From NCBI GenBank assembly GCA_022769185.1, contig JALEKG010000006.1, positions 1-36,315 on the forward strand: DNA of 36,315 nucleotides, given 5' to 3'. This stretch comes from Dorea sp. (GTDB lineage: Bacteria > Bacillota > Clostridia > Lachnospirales > Lachnospiraceae). Made by a program: the position numbers and the translations under genes. Below, piece after piece: positions 23,830-32,722 of the stretch. How positions within the stretch are numbered: position 1 is the first letter of the stretch; each line of letters starts with the position of its first letter. The notes beneath the pieces are model-generated. The model was not told the origin of the DNA, did no database searches, and saw only the letters and a program-made list of their open reading frames with translations.

Positions 23830-23899
23830 TATCGGCAGTAGCTGGTGTCATTATTCAGGTGCCGGCGTCAGCCTTAAAGGATCAGAAAGGATAGAAACT

Positions 23900-26056
23900 A
23901 TGGATATTAATCAGAAGATTACGGAAGAACTGGGGGTCAAAAGATGGCAGGTAGATGCGGCAGTCAAATTGATCGATGAAGGCAATACCATTCCGTTTAT
24001 TGCAAGGTATAGAAAAGAAGCGACTGGAACTTTGGATGATGAGCAGCTTCGTACCTTACATGAGCGGCTTACTTATCTGCGCAGTCTGGAAGAAAAGAAA
24101 GGGCAGGTTCTTTCTAGTATAGAAGAACAGGGAAAACTGACAGAAGAGTTGAAAAAACAGATTCTTGCAGCGGAGACCCTGGTGGTGGTAGAAGATCTGT
24201 ACCGCCCATACCGTCCGAAGAGAAGAACGCGGGCGACAATCGCAAAGGAGAAAGGACTGGAACCACTGGCGGCAATAATTACGTTGCAGAAGTTGGACAA
24301 GCCGGTAAGTGAATACGCGAAGGAATATGTGAATCCGGAAAAAGAAGTTCATACAGTGCAGGAAGCAGAAGCGGGGGCAAGAGATATTATTGCAGAAAGC
24401 ATTTCTGACGAAGCGGATTATCGTATCTGGATCCGGAAGCATACGATGCAGAAAGGGAGGATTGTCTCAGCTGCGAAAGATGAGAAGGCAGAATCTGTGT
24501 ATGAGATGTATTATGATTTTGAAGAACCGGTAAATAAACTGGCTGGCCACAGGATTCTGGCCCTGAATCGTGGAGAAAAAGAAAAGTTCCTTACCGTTAA
24601 GGTAGAAGCTCCTCAGGAAGATATTTTGCGGTATCTGGAAAAGAAAGTGATTCACAGCGAGAATCCATATACGACGCCTGTTTTAAAGGAAGCAATCGAA
24701 GATAGTTACAAACGTCTGATTGCACCGGCAATTGAACGTGAGATTCGCAATGATCTGACGGAAAAAGCAGAAGACGGAGCAATTGGAGTGTTCAAAAAAA
24801 ATCTGGAGCAGCTTTTGATGCAGCCTCCGATCGTCGGACAGACAGTTCTTGGCTGGGATCCGGCATTTCGTACGGGGTGCAAACTGGCAGTGGTGGATCC
24901 GACAGGAAAAGTGATCGGAACGACAGTCATATATCCGACTGCGCCGACAACACCACAGAAAATACAGGCTTCCAAAGATCTGCTGAAAAAGATTATCAAG
25001 AAGTATAACATTACACTGATTTCGCTGGGAAATGGAACGGCGTCCCGTGAGTCGGAACAGTTTATTGTAGAATTACTAAAAGAGATTCCGGAAAAAGTGC
25101 AGTATGTGATTGTAAATGAGGCTGGAGCATCTGTGTATTCCGCAAGTAAGCTTGCGACGGAAGAATTTCCGAAGTTTGATGTAGGGCAGAGAAGTGCGAC
25201 GTCTATTGCAAGACGACTTCAAGATCCGCTGGCAGAGCTGGTGAAGATTGATCCGAAGTCGATCGGAGTTGGTCAGTATCAGCACGATATGAATCAGAAA
25301 AAGTTGAGCGAAGCATTGTCGGGTGTGGTAGAAGACTGTGTAAATAAAGTAGGAGTAGACCTGAATACTGCGTCTGCACCGTTGCTTGCATATATTTCCG
25401 GAATTTCGGGAACCATAGCCAAAAATATTGTGACGTACAGAGAAGAAAATGGAAAGTTTACGAATCGTGATCAGCTCTTAAAAGTAGCAAAATTAGGACC
25501 AAAGGCATATGAGCAGTGTGCAGGTTTTATGAGAATTCAGGGAGGAGATAACCCATTAGACGGAACCAGTGTGCATCCAGAATCCTACGAGGCCGCAAGA
25601 AAGCTTCTTGAAAAACAAGGATTTTCTGTAAATGATATTACCGGTGGTAAGCTGATCGGGTTGTCACTTACGATCAAAGATTATGGAAGACTTGCTAAAG
25701 AGCTAGGAATCGGAGAGATCACTTTAAGAGATATTGTAAAAGAACTCGAAAAGCCGGCCAGGGATCCTCGTGACGAGATGCCGAAACCGATCTTAAGAAC
25801 GGACGTCCTTGAGATGAAAGATCTGAAAGAGGGGATGATCTTAAAAGGAACAGTACGAAATGTTATCGATTTTGGTGTGTTTGTGGATATCGGAGTACAT
25901 CAGGATGGCCTGGTGCATATTTCTGAGATTACAGATAAGAAATTTATTAAGCATCCACTTGAAGCAGTGAGTGTTGGGGATATAGTGGATGTCAGAGTAT
26001 TAAGCGTTGATCTGAAGAAAAAGAGGATTCAGCTCAGTATGAAAGGAATTTCGTAG
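23900..26056 (+). CDS. tex: Tex-family RNA-binding protein
   Basis: A 718-residue Tex/YhgF-type protein that binds nucleic acid and affects transcription. In order: helical Tex N-terminal domain (WQVDAAVKLIDEGNTIPFIARYRKEATG, about 17-44), YqgF/RNase H-like domain (LGWDPAFRTGCKLAVVDPTGK, from about 314), helix-hairpin-helix region (LNTASAPLLAYISGISGTIA and LKVAKLGPKAYEQCAG), and a C-terminal S1 domain (LKEGMILKGTVRNVIDFGVFVDIG, about 641-715). The start is ATG 23900 with AAAGGAT upstream. An in-frame codon at 23777 would precede the promoter and lacks homology-like sequence. Confidence 0.93.
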   Translation: MDINQKITEELGVKRWQVDAAVKLIDEGNTIPFIARYRKEATGTLDDEQLRTLHERLTYLRSLEEKKGQVLSSIEEQGKLTEELKKQILAAETLVVVEDLYRPYRPKRRTRATIAKEKGLEPLAAIITLQKLDKPVSEYAKEYVNPEKEVHTVQEAEAGARDIIAESISDEADYRIWIRKHTMQKGRIVSAAKDEKAESVYEMYYDFEEPVNKLAGHRILALNRGEKEKFLTVKVEAPQEDILRYLEKKVIHSENPYTTPVLKEAIEDSYKRLIAPAIEREIRNDLTEKAEDGAIGVFKKNLEQLLMQPPIVGQTVLGWDPAFRTGCKLAVVDPTGKVIGTTVIYPTAPTTPQKIQASKDLLKKIIKKYNITLISLGNGTASRESEQFIVELLKEIPEKVQYVIVNEAGASVYSASKLATEEFPKFDVGQRSATSIARRLQDPLAELVKIDPKSIGVGQYQHDMNQKKLSEALSGVVEDCVNKVGVDLNTASAPLLAYISGISGTIAKNIVTYREENGKFTNRDQLLKVAKLGPKAYEQCAGFMRIQGGDNPLDGTSVHPESYEAARKLLEKQGFSVNDITGGKLIGLSLTIKDYGRLAKELGIGEITLRDIVKELEKPARDPRDEMPKPILRTDVLEMKDLKEGMILKGTVRNVIDFGVFVDIGVHQDGLVHISEITDKKFIKHPLEAVSVGDIVDVRVLSVDLKKKRIQLSMKGIS

Positions 26057-26092
26057 AATCAAGGTATGGTTGTTGAGAGAGGTGTATAACAC

Positions 26093-26980
26093 GTGAAAGA
26101 AAATTGGAAAAAAAGTATAGTAACTTTAATAGGGGTATTGGCGGGAAATGTGATACTGGCATTCACGGTTGCAGCGTTTGTTGTACCACATGGAATTATT
26201 ATGGGAGGCGCGACTGGTATTGGCCTTACTATTACACATTATTTTCCGATGAACCTGTCGGCAGTTATTTTTGTTGTAAATATTCTATTATTCATATTAG
26301 GTGCATTGACGCTTGGAAAGAAATTTGCTTTTACAACGATTATCAGTACATTTGTATATCCAATGTTTTTGTCGGTGATTCAGGCTATTCCGGGAATTGA
26401 TCAGCTTACAGACAATGTCCTGCTTGCGTCATTATATGGAGGAGCACTTCTTGGGCTAGGAATCGGTATGGTGGTACGTGTGGGAGCTTCTACTGGTGGA
26501 ACGGATATTCTGGCGCTGGTGTTTAATAAGTGGTTTCATGCTCCAGTAGCTGTACTGATGTATATTGTGGATTTTACTGTATTGGTTTTCCAGATATTTT
26601 TCTCGGATTCGGAACAGATATTGTATGGCATTCTGTGTCTGATCTTAAGTACAACAGTTCTGAATCGTGTAATGTTGATGGGAAAATCTCAGATTCAGTT
26701 ATTTATTGTGTCTGAAAAATACAAGGAGATCAAAGAGCGGGTTTTGAAAGAAATTGATGCTGGTGTAACGATGGTAGATATTGAGACGGGGTATGGTGAG
26801 AAGCGGCAGCAGGGTGTACTTTGCGTTGTTCAGAATCGAAAACTGTATTCTGTCAAGGAGATGATTCAGACTATTGATCCGAAGGCATTTATTACGATTA
26901 CCCAGATCAACGAAGTTAGGGGCCGTGGTTTTACGATGGAAAGAATCCGATATGATGAGGAACAAAAAGACTGTCAGTAA
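26093..26980 (+). CDS. YitT-family membrane protein
   Basis: A 295-residue protein with about five or six membrane helices in residues 8-200 (VTLIGVLAGNVILAFTVAAFVV, then GGATGIGLTI and ASTGGTDILA loops characteristic of the YitT family) and a cytoplasmic C-terminal DUF2179 domain (about 205-290, VTMVDIETGYGEKRQQGVLCVV). Transport function is suspected but unproven. The start is GTG 26093 with AGAGAGG about 12 bases before. It lies 37 bases after tex and 55 bases before the DUF362 gene, in the same orientation. Confidence 0.85.
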   Translation: MKENWKKSIVTLIGVLAGNVILAFTVAAFVVPHGIIMGGATGIGLTITHYFPMNLSAVIFVVNILLFILGALTLGKKFAFTTIISTFVYPMFLSVIQAIPGIDQLTDNVLLASLYGGALLGLGIGMVVRVGASTGGTDILALVFNKWFHAPVAVLMYIVDFTVLVFQIFFSDSEQILYGILCLILSTTVLNRVMLMGKSQIQLFIVSEKYKEIKERVLKEIDAGVTMVDIETGYGEKRQQGVLCVVQNRKLYSVKEMIQTIDPKAFITITQINEVRGRGFTMERIRYDEEQKDCQ

Positions 26981-27035
26981 TAGTTATATTGATAAAATTA
27001 TTAAGAAAAAAAGGAAAATAGAAAGGAGTTATAAA

Positions 27036-28166
27036 ATGGAAAAGGCAAAAGTATATTATACGGACTTCCGCACAAAACTGGGGGAAGGACTCCCAACAAA
27101 ATTAAAACGTCTGATTAAGGCTGCTGGAATCGGCCAGATCGATATGGATGGAAAATTTGTGGCGATTAAGATGCATTTTGGAGAACTTGGAAATCTGGGA
27201 TTCCTGCGTCCGAATTATGCAAGGGCAGTGGTTGATGTGGTAGAAGAACTTGGCGGCAAGCCATTTCTTACGGATTGCAATACGTTATATCCAGGAAGCA
27301 GGAAAAATGCACTGGAGCATTTGTACTGCGCATGGGAAAATGGATTCACACCTCTTACAGTAGGGTGTCCGATTATTATCGGTGATGGGCTGAAGGGAAC
27401 GGATGATATTGAAGTTCCGGTAAATGGTGGGGAATACATAGAAAAGGCAAAGATTGGACGTGCCGTTATGGATGCAGATATATTTATCAGTCTGTCCCAC
27501 TTTAAAGGACATGAGACTGCCGGATTCGGTGGTGCAATCAAAAATATTGGAATGGGATGTGGATCCCGTGCCGGAAAGAAAGATCAGCATATGAATGGAA
27601 AGCCACAGATCGATCCAGAGGTATGTCGTGGCTGTAAAGCTTGCATGAGAGAATGTGCAAATCATGGACTGATATACGATGCAGAAACCAAAAAAATGCA
27701 GATCGATCCAGAAAATTGCGTGGGTTGTGGACGATGCATTGGTGCATGTAATTTTGATGCGATTGAATTTTCTGACAGTGCAGCTACAAAAGAACTGAAC
27801 TGTCGTATGGCAGAGTATACCAAGGCAGTTGTAGATGGCCGTCCGAATTTCCATATCTCATTGATTGTAGACGTATCTCCGAACTGCGACTGTCATAGCG
27901 AAAATGATGCACCAATCCTTCCGAATATTGGGATGTTTGCATCTTTTGATCCGCTGGCCTTGGATCAGGCTTGCGTGGACGCATGTCTGAAAGCAACACC
28001 TCTTCCGAACAGCCAGTTGTCTGAAAATATGGAAAGAGAAGATTTTTGTGATCATCATGATCATTTTGAGAATACTACACCGAATGCAGAGTATAAGACC
28101 TGTCTGGCTCATGCAGAAAAGATCGGGCTTGGAACCAGAGAATACGAATTGACCAAGATAAAGTAA
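27036..28166 (+). CDS. DUF362 protein with two 4Fe-4S clusters
   Basis: A 376-residue protein: an N-terminal DUF362 domain (about 4-190, including KMHFGELGNLGFLRP, ISLSHFKGHETAGFGGAIKNIGMGCGSRAGK), then two ferredoxin motifs, Cys197/200/203/207 (CRGCKACMREC) and Cys228/231/234/238 (CVGCGRCIGAC), then a C-terminal DUF362 part. It is a probable electron-transfer or oxidoreductase component of anaerobes. The partner is unknown. ATG 27036 follows GAAAGGAG. A longer in-frame reading from 26874 overlaps the yitT gene and is rejected. Confidence 0.85.
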   Translation: MEKAKVYYTDFRTKLGEGLPTKLKRLIKAAGIGQIDMDGKFVAIKMHFGELGNLGFLRPNYARAVVDVVEELGGKPFLTDCNTLYPGSRKNALEHLYCAWENGFTPLTVGCPIIIGDGLKGTDDIEVPVNGGEYIEKAKIGRAVMDADIFISLSHFKGHETAGFGGAIKNIGMGCGSRAGKKDQHMNGKPQIDPEVCRGCKACMRECANHGLIYDAETKKMQIDPENCVGCGRCIGACNFDAIEFSDSAATKELNCRMAEYTKAVVDGRPNFHISLIVDVSPNCDCHSENDAPILPNIGMFASFDPLALDQACVDACLKATPLPNSQLSENMEREDFCDHHDHFENTTPNAEYKTCLAHAEKIGLGTREYELTKIK

Positions 28167-28190
28167 GTATGACAGTTTTGTTAAAAGTAC

Positions 28191-28219
28191 TTGCATTATG
28201 ATGTACTGCATATTATAAT
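28191..28219 (+). promoter_or_regulatory. Promoter of the FMN riboswitch-ribU unit
   Basis: TTGCAT (28191-28196) and TATAAT (28214-28219) with a 17-base spacer lie just upstream of the riboswitch. The same boxes and spacing occur in front of tex. Confidence 0.7.
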
Positions 28220-28235
28220 GGCAAAGTAAAGAAAA

Positions 28236-28355
28236 TTCTTCGGGGTAGGGTGTAAGTCCCAACCGGCGGTAAAGTCCGCGAACCGGTGTATTTTGATGCA
28301 TTGGCCGATCTGGTGTGATTCCAGAACCGACAGTACAGTCTGGATGAGAGAAGAA
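28236..28355 (+). ncRNA. FMN riboswitch (RFN element)
   Basis: All hallmark blocks of the RFN element are present in order: CTTCGGGGTAGGGTG, CCCAACCGGCGGT, AGTCCGCGAACCGG, GGCCGATCTGGTGTGATTCC, ACCGACAGTACAGTCTGGATG and the closing GAGAAGAA. It senses FMN. With the terminator downstream at 28383-28414, binding is expected to switch off ribU transcription. Confidence 0.95.
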
Positions 28356-28382
28356 TGATGTGATGATATAGGATTTTTTGTT

Positions 28383-28414
28383 ACCCCGGCAAGTTTTCTT
28401 GTCGGGGTATTTTT
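28383..28414 (+). terminator. Expression-platform terminator of the FMN riboswitch
   Basis: ACCCCGGCAAG (28383-28393) pairs with CTTGTCGGGGT (28398-28408) with one wobble and a TTTT loop, followed by ATTTTTA. It lies between the aptamer and ribU. Confidence 0.85.
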
Positions 28415-28491
28415 ATGGATTTCCTATGGTTGCATGGTTCCAAGAAGAGTTTCTTTCTTAAATATTGATGTGCTAAAAGGAGAGAAAGAAA

Positions 28492-29124
28492 ATGAACACA
28501 ACAGATGTAATGACAAACCAGAACGTAAAAAACAAAAATAAGATCAGAATGATGGCGCAGATTGGGATGCTTTCAGCAATCGCGGTTGTATTGATGCTGT
28601 TTGAGATTCCACTTCCATTTGCACCGTCCTTTTACGAGATTGATTTCAGCGAAGTCCCGGTACTGATTGGTAGTTTTGCAATGGGACCGCTTGCAGGAGC
28701 TGCAATTGAGTTGGTGAAGATACTTCTGAACTTTGCGATTAATGGAACAACGACTGCAGGAGTTGGAGAACTTGCAAATTTCCTGATCGGATGTGCAATG
28801 GTGGTTCCGGCAGCATTGATTTATAAGAAGAAGCACACCAGAACTGGAGCAATCGTTGGAATGGTAACGGGAACGTTATTTATGGCTTTTGTCGGATGTT
28901 TCCTGAATGCATTCGTTTTGCTCCCGACTTATGCAAAAGCATTCGGTATGCCAATCGATGCTCTGGTTGGAATGGGAACAGCTGTGAATAGTCACATTAC
29001 CAGTCTTACTACTTTTGTAATTTTTGCAGTGGCACCGTTCAATCTTCTGAAAGGATTTTTGGTTTCGCTGATCGTATTCTTAATTTACAAAAAGATCAGC
29101 CCGATTTTTAAAATGAATGCATAA
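28492..29124 (+). CDS. ribU: Riboflavin ECF transporter S component
   Basis: A 210-residue membrane protein with about six hydrophobic segments. It has the S-component pattern: AQIGMLSAIAVVLMLFEIPLPFAPSFYEIDFSEVPVLIGSFAMGPLAGAAIELVK near the N-terminus, the region that forms the vitamin pocket and the contact with the ECF core. It imports riboflavin. The energising EcfA/A'/T module is not encoded here and must be shared. The FMN riboswitch directly upstream confirms the substrate assignment. AAAGGAG lies before the ATG. Confidence 0.93.
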   Translation: MNTTDVMTNQNVKNKNKIRMMAQIGMLSAIAVVLMLFEIPLPFAPSFYEIDFSEVPVLIGSFAMGPLAGAAIELVKILLNFAINGTTTAGVGELANFLIGCAMVVPAALIYKKKHTRTGAIVGMVTGTLFMAFVGCFLNAFVLLPTYAKAFGMPIDALVGMGTAVNSHITSLTTFVIFAVAPFNLLKGFLVSLIVFLIYKKISPIFKMNA

Positions 29125-29177
29125 TAGTGCAGATTTACTTTCATTGGTAACTTACAAGAGAGTCTTGGACTAAGTAT

Positions 29178-29219
29178 AAAAACACGGAACTGCGTTTAGT
29201 GACAATTCCGTGTTTTTTT
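29178..29219. terminator. Bidirectional terminator between ribU and the VOC gene
   Basis: AAAAACACGGAA (29178-29189) pairs perfectly with TTCCGTGTTTTT (29206-29217), with A- and T-tracts serving both strands. It lies between two convergent genes. Confidence 0.85.
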
Positions 29220-29265
29220 ATGCTGTCATATATACGATAAAAATCCAGTGGACCTTTTTTGAACG

Positions 29266-29631
29266 TTAAGCCGGGCAGATCTCAATCCAGTAACCGTCCG
29301 GATCATTGATAAAGTAGATTCCCATATCAGGATTTTCAAAACAAACACAATCCATTTCCTTGTGGTAGGCCAGAGACGCCTCCATGTCATCTGAATACAT
29401 CGCCAGATGAGATTCGTTATCTCCGAGGTTATAAGGTCGGTCCATATCGCGAAGCCAAGTCAGCTCAAGAAGATGTGGAGTAGTATTATCGCCCATGAAT
29501 ATAAGTTTAAAACTTCCGTCGGAAGCTTCGGTTTCTTTGGTGACAGTAAGCCCTAATGCTTTTTGATAGAATTCTACCGATTTTTCAAGATCTAATACAT
29601 TGATATTATTGTGATAAAAAGAAAATTTCAT
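29266..29631 (-). CDS. VOC-fold protein (glyoxalase I-like)
   Basis: A 121-residue vicinal-oxygen-chelate protein made of two beta-alpha-beta-beta-beta modules: HNNINVLDLEKSVEFYQKALGL at the start and a C-terminal FINDPDGYWIEICPA. The pattern is that of lactoylglutathione lyase-like enzymes (metal-ligand candidates His7, Glu56, His75, Glu117). Specific activity cannot be assigned, since many relatives act on other substrates. AGGAGG precedes the ATG. It is convergent to ribU and divergent from tsaE. Confidence 0.8.
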   Translation of the reverse strand: MKFSFYHNNINVLDLEKSVEFYQKALGLTVTKETEASDGSFKLIFMGDNTTPHLLELTWLRDMDRPYNLGDNESHLAMYSDDMEASLAYHKEMDCVCFENPDMGIYFINDPDGYWIEICPA

Positions 29632-29699
29632 AAGTTACCTCCTGAAAGTTGTTATATTTAAAATCAATTGTAACATGAGTAGCCGAAGAAAAAAAGATG

Positions 29700-29708
29700 T
29701 GTTATAAT
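29700..29708 (+). promoter_or_regulatory. Extended -10 promoter of the tsaE operon
   Basis: TGTTATAAT at 29700-29708 is a perfect extended -10 element 33 bases before the tsaE ATG. No good -35 box is present at 17 bases, as is common for extended -10 promoters. Confidence 0.55.
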
Positions 29709-29740
29709 GGACAAAATGAGCCGAATAGAGGAATAAATAG

Positions 29741-30166
29741 ATGATAATAGAAACAAACAGCGAAAAAGAAACTTATAATCTGGGTTTCCGGCTGGGTAAG
29801 GAAGCGGAAAGCGGTCAGGTGTATACCCTGGTAGGAGACCTTGGAGTCGGGAAAACGGTATTTACCAAGGGACTTGCGGCCGGGTTGGAGATTGAAGAAC
29901 CAGTCAGCAGTCCGACATTTACGATTGTACAGATATATGAAGAAGGGCGTCTGCCCTTCTATCATTTTGATGTTTACCGGATTGGAGATGTAGAGGAGAT
30001 GGACGAAATCGGGTATGAAGATTATATCTACGGAGAGGGCGTAAGTCTGATCGAATGGGCCAATCTGATTGAAGAGATTCTTCCGGAACATTATACGGAA
30101 GTAAAGATTGAAAAGGATCTGGAAAAAGGATTTGATTATCGGAGGATTAGCATATGCGAATATTAG
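29741..30166 (+). CDS. tsaE: tRNA t6A synthesis ATPase TsaE
   Basis: A 141-residue P-loop ATPase. Walker A GDLGVGKTVFTKG is at about 32-44, SSPTFTIVQIYE and the FYHFDVYRI segment follow, and LIEWANLIE is near the C-terminus. TsaE drives turnover of the TsaB-TsaD complex that makes N6-threonylcarbamoyl-adenosine at position 37 of ANN-decoding tRNAs. It overlaps tsaB by 13 bases. tsaD lies further down the same series. tsaC, which makes the threonylcarbamoyl-AMP intermediate, is not in the window. Confidence 0.93.
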   Translation: MIIETNSEKETYNLGFRLGKEAESGQVYTLVGDLGVGKTVFTKGLAAGLEIEEPVSSPTFTIVQIYEEGRLPFYHFDVYRIGDVEEMDEIGYEDYIYGEGVSLIEWANLIEEILPEHYTEVKIEKDLEKGFDYRRISICEY

Positions 30167-30879
30167 CATTAGACAGCTCAGGACTGGTTGCCAGTGTGGC
30201 TGTTGTAGAAGATGATCAGCTCATTGCTGAATATACTGTAAACTATAAGAAAACTCACTCTCAGACACTGCTTCCTATGCTGGATGAGATCGTGAAGATG
30301 ACAGAACTGGATCTGGATACGATAGATGCAATTGCGGTGTCAGGAGGGCCTGGATCTTTTACTGGTCTTCGAATCGGTTCTGCGACTGCAAAAGGTCTGG
30401 GACTTGCTCTGAAAAAACCATTGATTCATATTCCAACTTTAGAAGGACTTGCTTATAATCTGTGCGGTTCTGCTGATATTGTGTGTCCGATCATGGATGC
30501 GAGACGTGGACAGGTCTATACCGGAATCTATGAGTTTGATGAAAACGGGTTGATTATATTGGAAGACCAGATGGCAGTCAGTATTGAAGAACTGGGTGGA
30601 AAATTAAAAGAACATATGAAAAAAACGGGCAAAAAAGTTGTTTTTCTCGGTGACGGAGTACCAGTCTTTAAAGAAAAACTCGCGGAAACGATCATGGCAG
30701 GAGAGAGTATCTTTTTTGCACCGGCAAATGTGAACCGTCAGAGAGCGGCATCGGTGGGAACACTGGGGATAAGGTACTATAGAGAAGGTAAGATTGAAAG
30801 TGCTGCCGACTATCAGCCGGATTACTTAAGGGTGTCCCAGGCAGAACGTGAGAGAAAAGAGAGGTTGAGCCATGATTAG
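30154..30879 (+). CDS. tsaB: tRNA t6A synthesis protein TsaB
   Basis: A 241-residue ASKHA-fold protein, the scaffold partner of TsaD. N-terminal ILALDSSGLVASVAVVE and AVSGGPGSFTGLRIGSATAKGLG (about 62-84) are diagnostic. It lacks the metal-binding histidines of TsaD, as expected. The start overlaps tsaE by 13 bases and the end overlaps the aldolase gene by 8 bases, so expression is tightly coupled. Confidence 0.93.
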   Translation: MRILALDSSGLVASVAVVEDDQLIAEYTVNYKKTHSQTLLPMLDEIVKMTELDLDTIDAIAVSGGPGSFTGLRIGSATAKGLGLALKKPLIHIPTLEGLAYNLCGSADIVCPIMDARRGQVYTGIYEFDENGLIILEDQMAVSIEELGGKLKEHMKKTGKKVVFLGDGVPVFKEKLAETIMAGESIFFAPANVNRQRAASVGTLGIRYYREGKIESAADYQPDYLRVSQAERERKERLSHD

Positions 30880-31906
30880 ATTTCAGTGTGACTATGCGGA
30901 GGGAGCACATCCGTCTATATTGAAGAAACTGGAAGAGACGAATTTTGATCAGACCGCAGGGTATGGGATGGATCCCTACTGTGACAGTGCCAGAGAAAGG
31001 ATAAAGAAACTTTGTAATAATGAAAATGTGGATGTACATTTTCTGGTAGGTGGGACTCAGACGAATTTTACAGTGATCAGTTCCGTGCTGAGACCATATC
31101 AGGGTGTGATTGCTGCACATACTGGACATATTAATGTTCATGAGACCGGAGCTGTTGAGGCGACCGGTCATAAAGTATTGCCGATTCTGAGTGAAGATGG
31201 TAAGATTACTGCTGCGCAGGTTCGTGAAATGTGTAATGCACATTGGGATGATGCCGACCATGAGCATATGGTACAGCCGGGCATGGTGTATATTTCTTAT
31301 CCGACGGAAAATGGAACTTTGTATCAGAAGGAAGAATTACAGGCTCTGTATGACACCTGCAGGGAATTTGGCCTCCCGCTATTTCTGGATGGAGCAAGAC
31401 TGGGATATGGACTGATGTCGGAAGCATCGGATCTGGCGCTGGAAGATATTGCGAAGCTTACAGATGTATTCTACATTGGTGGAACAAAAGTGGGTGCTTT
31501 ATTCGGTGAAGCGGTTGTGATTACGAAACCAGAGCTTAAGAGAGATTTTCGTTATATGATCAAAAGAGGCGGAGGAATGCTTGCGAAAGGGCGGCTTCTT
31601 GGAATCCAGTTTGACATATTATTTACAGAGGGTCTGTATTTTGAGATTTCAAAACATGCAGATGATCTCGCTATGCGTTTAAAAGAAGCATTTGTAAAGA
31701 AAGGATATCCGCTTCGCTATGATTCATATACGAATCAGCAGTTTCCAATCCTTCCGGATGAACATTTGGATAAACTGAAAGAAAAGTATGCTTATGGATT
31801 CTGGGAAAAGATAGATGATGCGCACAGTGCAGTCCGTTTCTGCACCAGCTGGGCAACCAGAGAAGAGGCTGTGGAAGAATTGATCCGGGATATAGAAGCA
31901 TTGTAA
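30872..31906 (+). CDS. ltaE: Low-specificity L-threonine aldolase-like PLP enzyme
   Basis: A 344-residue fold-type I PLP enzyme of the threonine aldolase/beta-eliminating lyase family: GGTQTNFTVIS (60-70) for phosphate binding, FLDGARLGYG (171-180) with Asp173 for the pyridine nitrogen, and YIGGTKVGALFGE (201-213) with the Schiff-base Lys206. The expected reaction is L-threonine or L-allo-threonine to glycine and acetaldehyde. It overlaps tsaB by 8 bases and lies between tsaB and rimI, a place where I would expect continuous tRNA/ribosome modification genes. Other beta-eliminating or aldol activities are possible. Confidence 0.85.
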   Translation: MIRFQCDYAEGAHPSILKKLEETNFDQTAGYGMDPYCDSARERIKKLCNNENVDVHFLVGGTQTNFTVISSVLRPYQGVIAAHTGHINVHETGAVEATGHKVLPILSEDGKITAAQVREMCNAHWDDADHEHMVQPGMVYISYPTENGTLYQKEELQALYDTCREFGLPLFLDGARLGYGLMSEASDLALEDIAKLTDVFYIGGTKVGALFGEAVVITKPELKRDFRYMIKRGGGMLAKGRLLGIQFDILFTEGLYFEISKHADDLAMRLKEAFVKKGYPLRYDSYTNQQFPILPDEHLDKLKEKYAYGFWEKIDDAHSAVRFCTSWATREEAVEELIRDIEAL

Positions 31907-31930
31907 TGGTTGATGTGGAGAGAGAATAAG

Positions 31931-32374
31931 ATGCTGGAAATTCATGAAATTGCAGAGAAGGATATTCTTGATATTGAACGTATGGAACGGGAGATATTTC
32001 CAGACCCATGGAGCCAGAAAGGAATCTCTGATACCTGGAAACAGAATCATGCATTGATTCTTGGAGCGTGGCTTGAGGGACGGATGATAGGATATGTGGT
32101 TTTTTATTATGTGCTGGATGAAGGAGAGATTGTGCGTATTGCCGTAGACGCAGCCTGTCGTCGTCAGGGGGCTGCTGGTCAGATGTTGAAAGAATTGTGG
32201 AGATTCTGTTCGGAAAAAGAGATTACCAGAATGATGCTGGATGTCAGAAAAAGCAACAAACCAGCCATCTATTTCTATCAGAGCCATGGATTTGTGGAAG
32301 ATGGAATTCGAAAAAATTATTATGAGAATCCAAGTGAAGATGCAATCCTTATGAGCTGTGAATCTGGCAGATAA
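31931..32374 (+). CDS. rimI: Ribosomal protein acetyltransferase RimI
   Basis: A 147-residue GNAT acetyltransferase. The N-terminal EIAEKDILDIERMEREIFPDPWS is typical of RimI. The acetyl-CoA loop is RRQGAAGQML (about 77-86), and a C-terminal IYFYQSHGFVEDGIRKNYYENPSEDAILM follows. RimI acetylates the N-terminus of ribosomal protein S18 in E. coli; other substrates are possible here. I chose ATG 31931, with GGAGAGAGA upstream. The proximity to tsaB and tsaD is a widespread arrangement. Confidence 0.9.
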   Translation: MLEIHEIAEKDILDIERMEREIFPDPWSQKGISDTWKQNHALILGAWLEGRMIGYVVFYYVLDEGEIVRIAVDAACRRQGAAGQMLKELWRFCSEKEITRMMLDVRKSNKPAIYFYQSHGFVEDGIRKNYYENPSEDAILMSCESGR

Positions 32375-32479
32375 ATGGAAAGCTTAACAGCGCTTCCCAC
32401 TGGGCAGTGCATAGAAGAACAGATATAATATAGGCGTAGCAGATAAAAAATGTGAAAATACTTTTACAGGAGGAATTGT

Positions 32480-32719
32480 ATGCGCCAATATAATACAACT
32501 ATAAAAGAAACAAAAGAAATCGAACAGATTACATGTAATAAATGTGGAAGAGTGATACAGGTGGCTGGAGGGGTTCCGATGGAGGATGTCCTCGAAGTAG
32601 AAAAAAGATGGGGATATCATTCCAAAAAGGATAATCAAGTAGACCGGTTTGACCTGTGCGAGGACTGCTATGATGAACTGGTCAGCAGCTTCCGAATTAA
32701 AATAGAAGAACAGGGGTAA
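32480..32719 (+). CDS. Small zinc-ribbon-like protein
   Basis: A 79-residue protein with two CxxC pairs (CNKCG at about 19-23, CEDCYDELV at about 60-68), probably binding one zinc. The rest is charged and soluble, and I recognise no wider family. AGGAGG precedes the ATG at a good distance. It ends 3 bases before rnz, which implies coupled expression. A role in RNA metabolism is only a guess from the neighbours. Confidence 0.7.
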   Translation: MRQYNTTIKETKEIEQITCNKCGRVIQVAGGVPMEDVLEVEKRWGYHSKKDNQVDRFDLCEDCYDELVSSFRIKIEEQG

Positions 32720-32722
32720 TAT

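Noticed and set aside
23777-23899. N-terminal extension of tex by 41 residues
   Set aside because: The extension begins upstream of a good TTGCAT-17-TATAAT promoter and lacks Tex-like sequence. ATG 23900 has a ribosome binding site.
26874-27035. N-terminal extension of the DUF362 protein
   Set aside because: It overlaps the yitT coding region in another frame and is lysine-rich low-complexity sequence. GAAAGGAG with ATG 27036 is clear.
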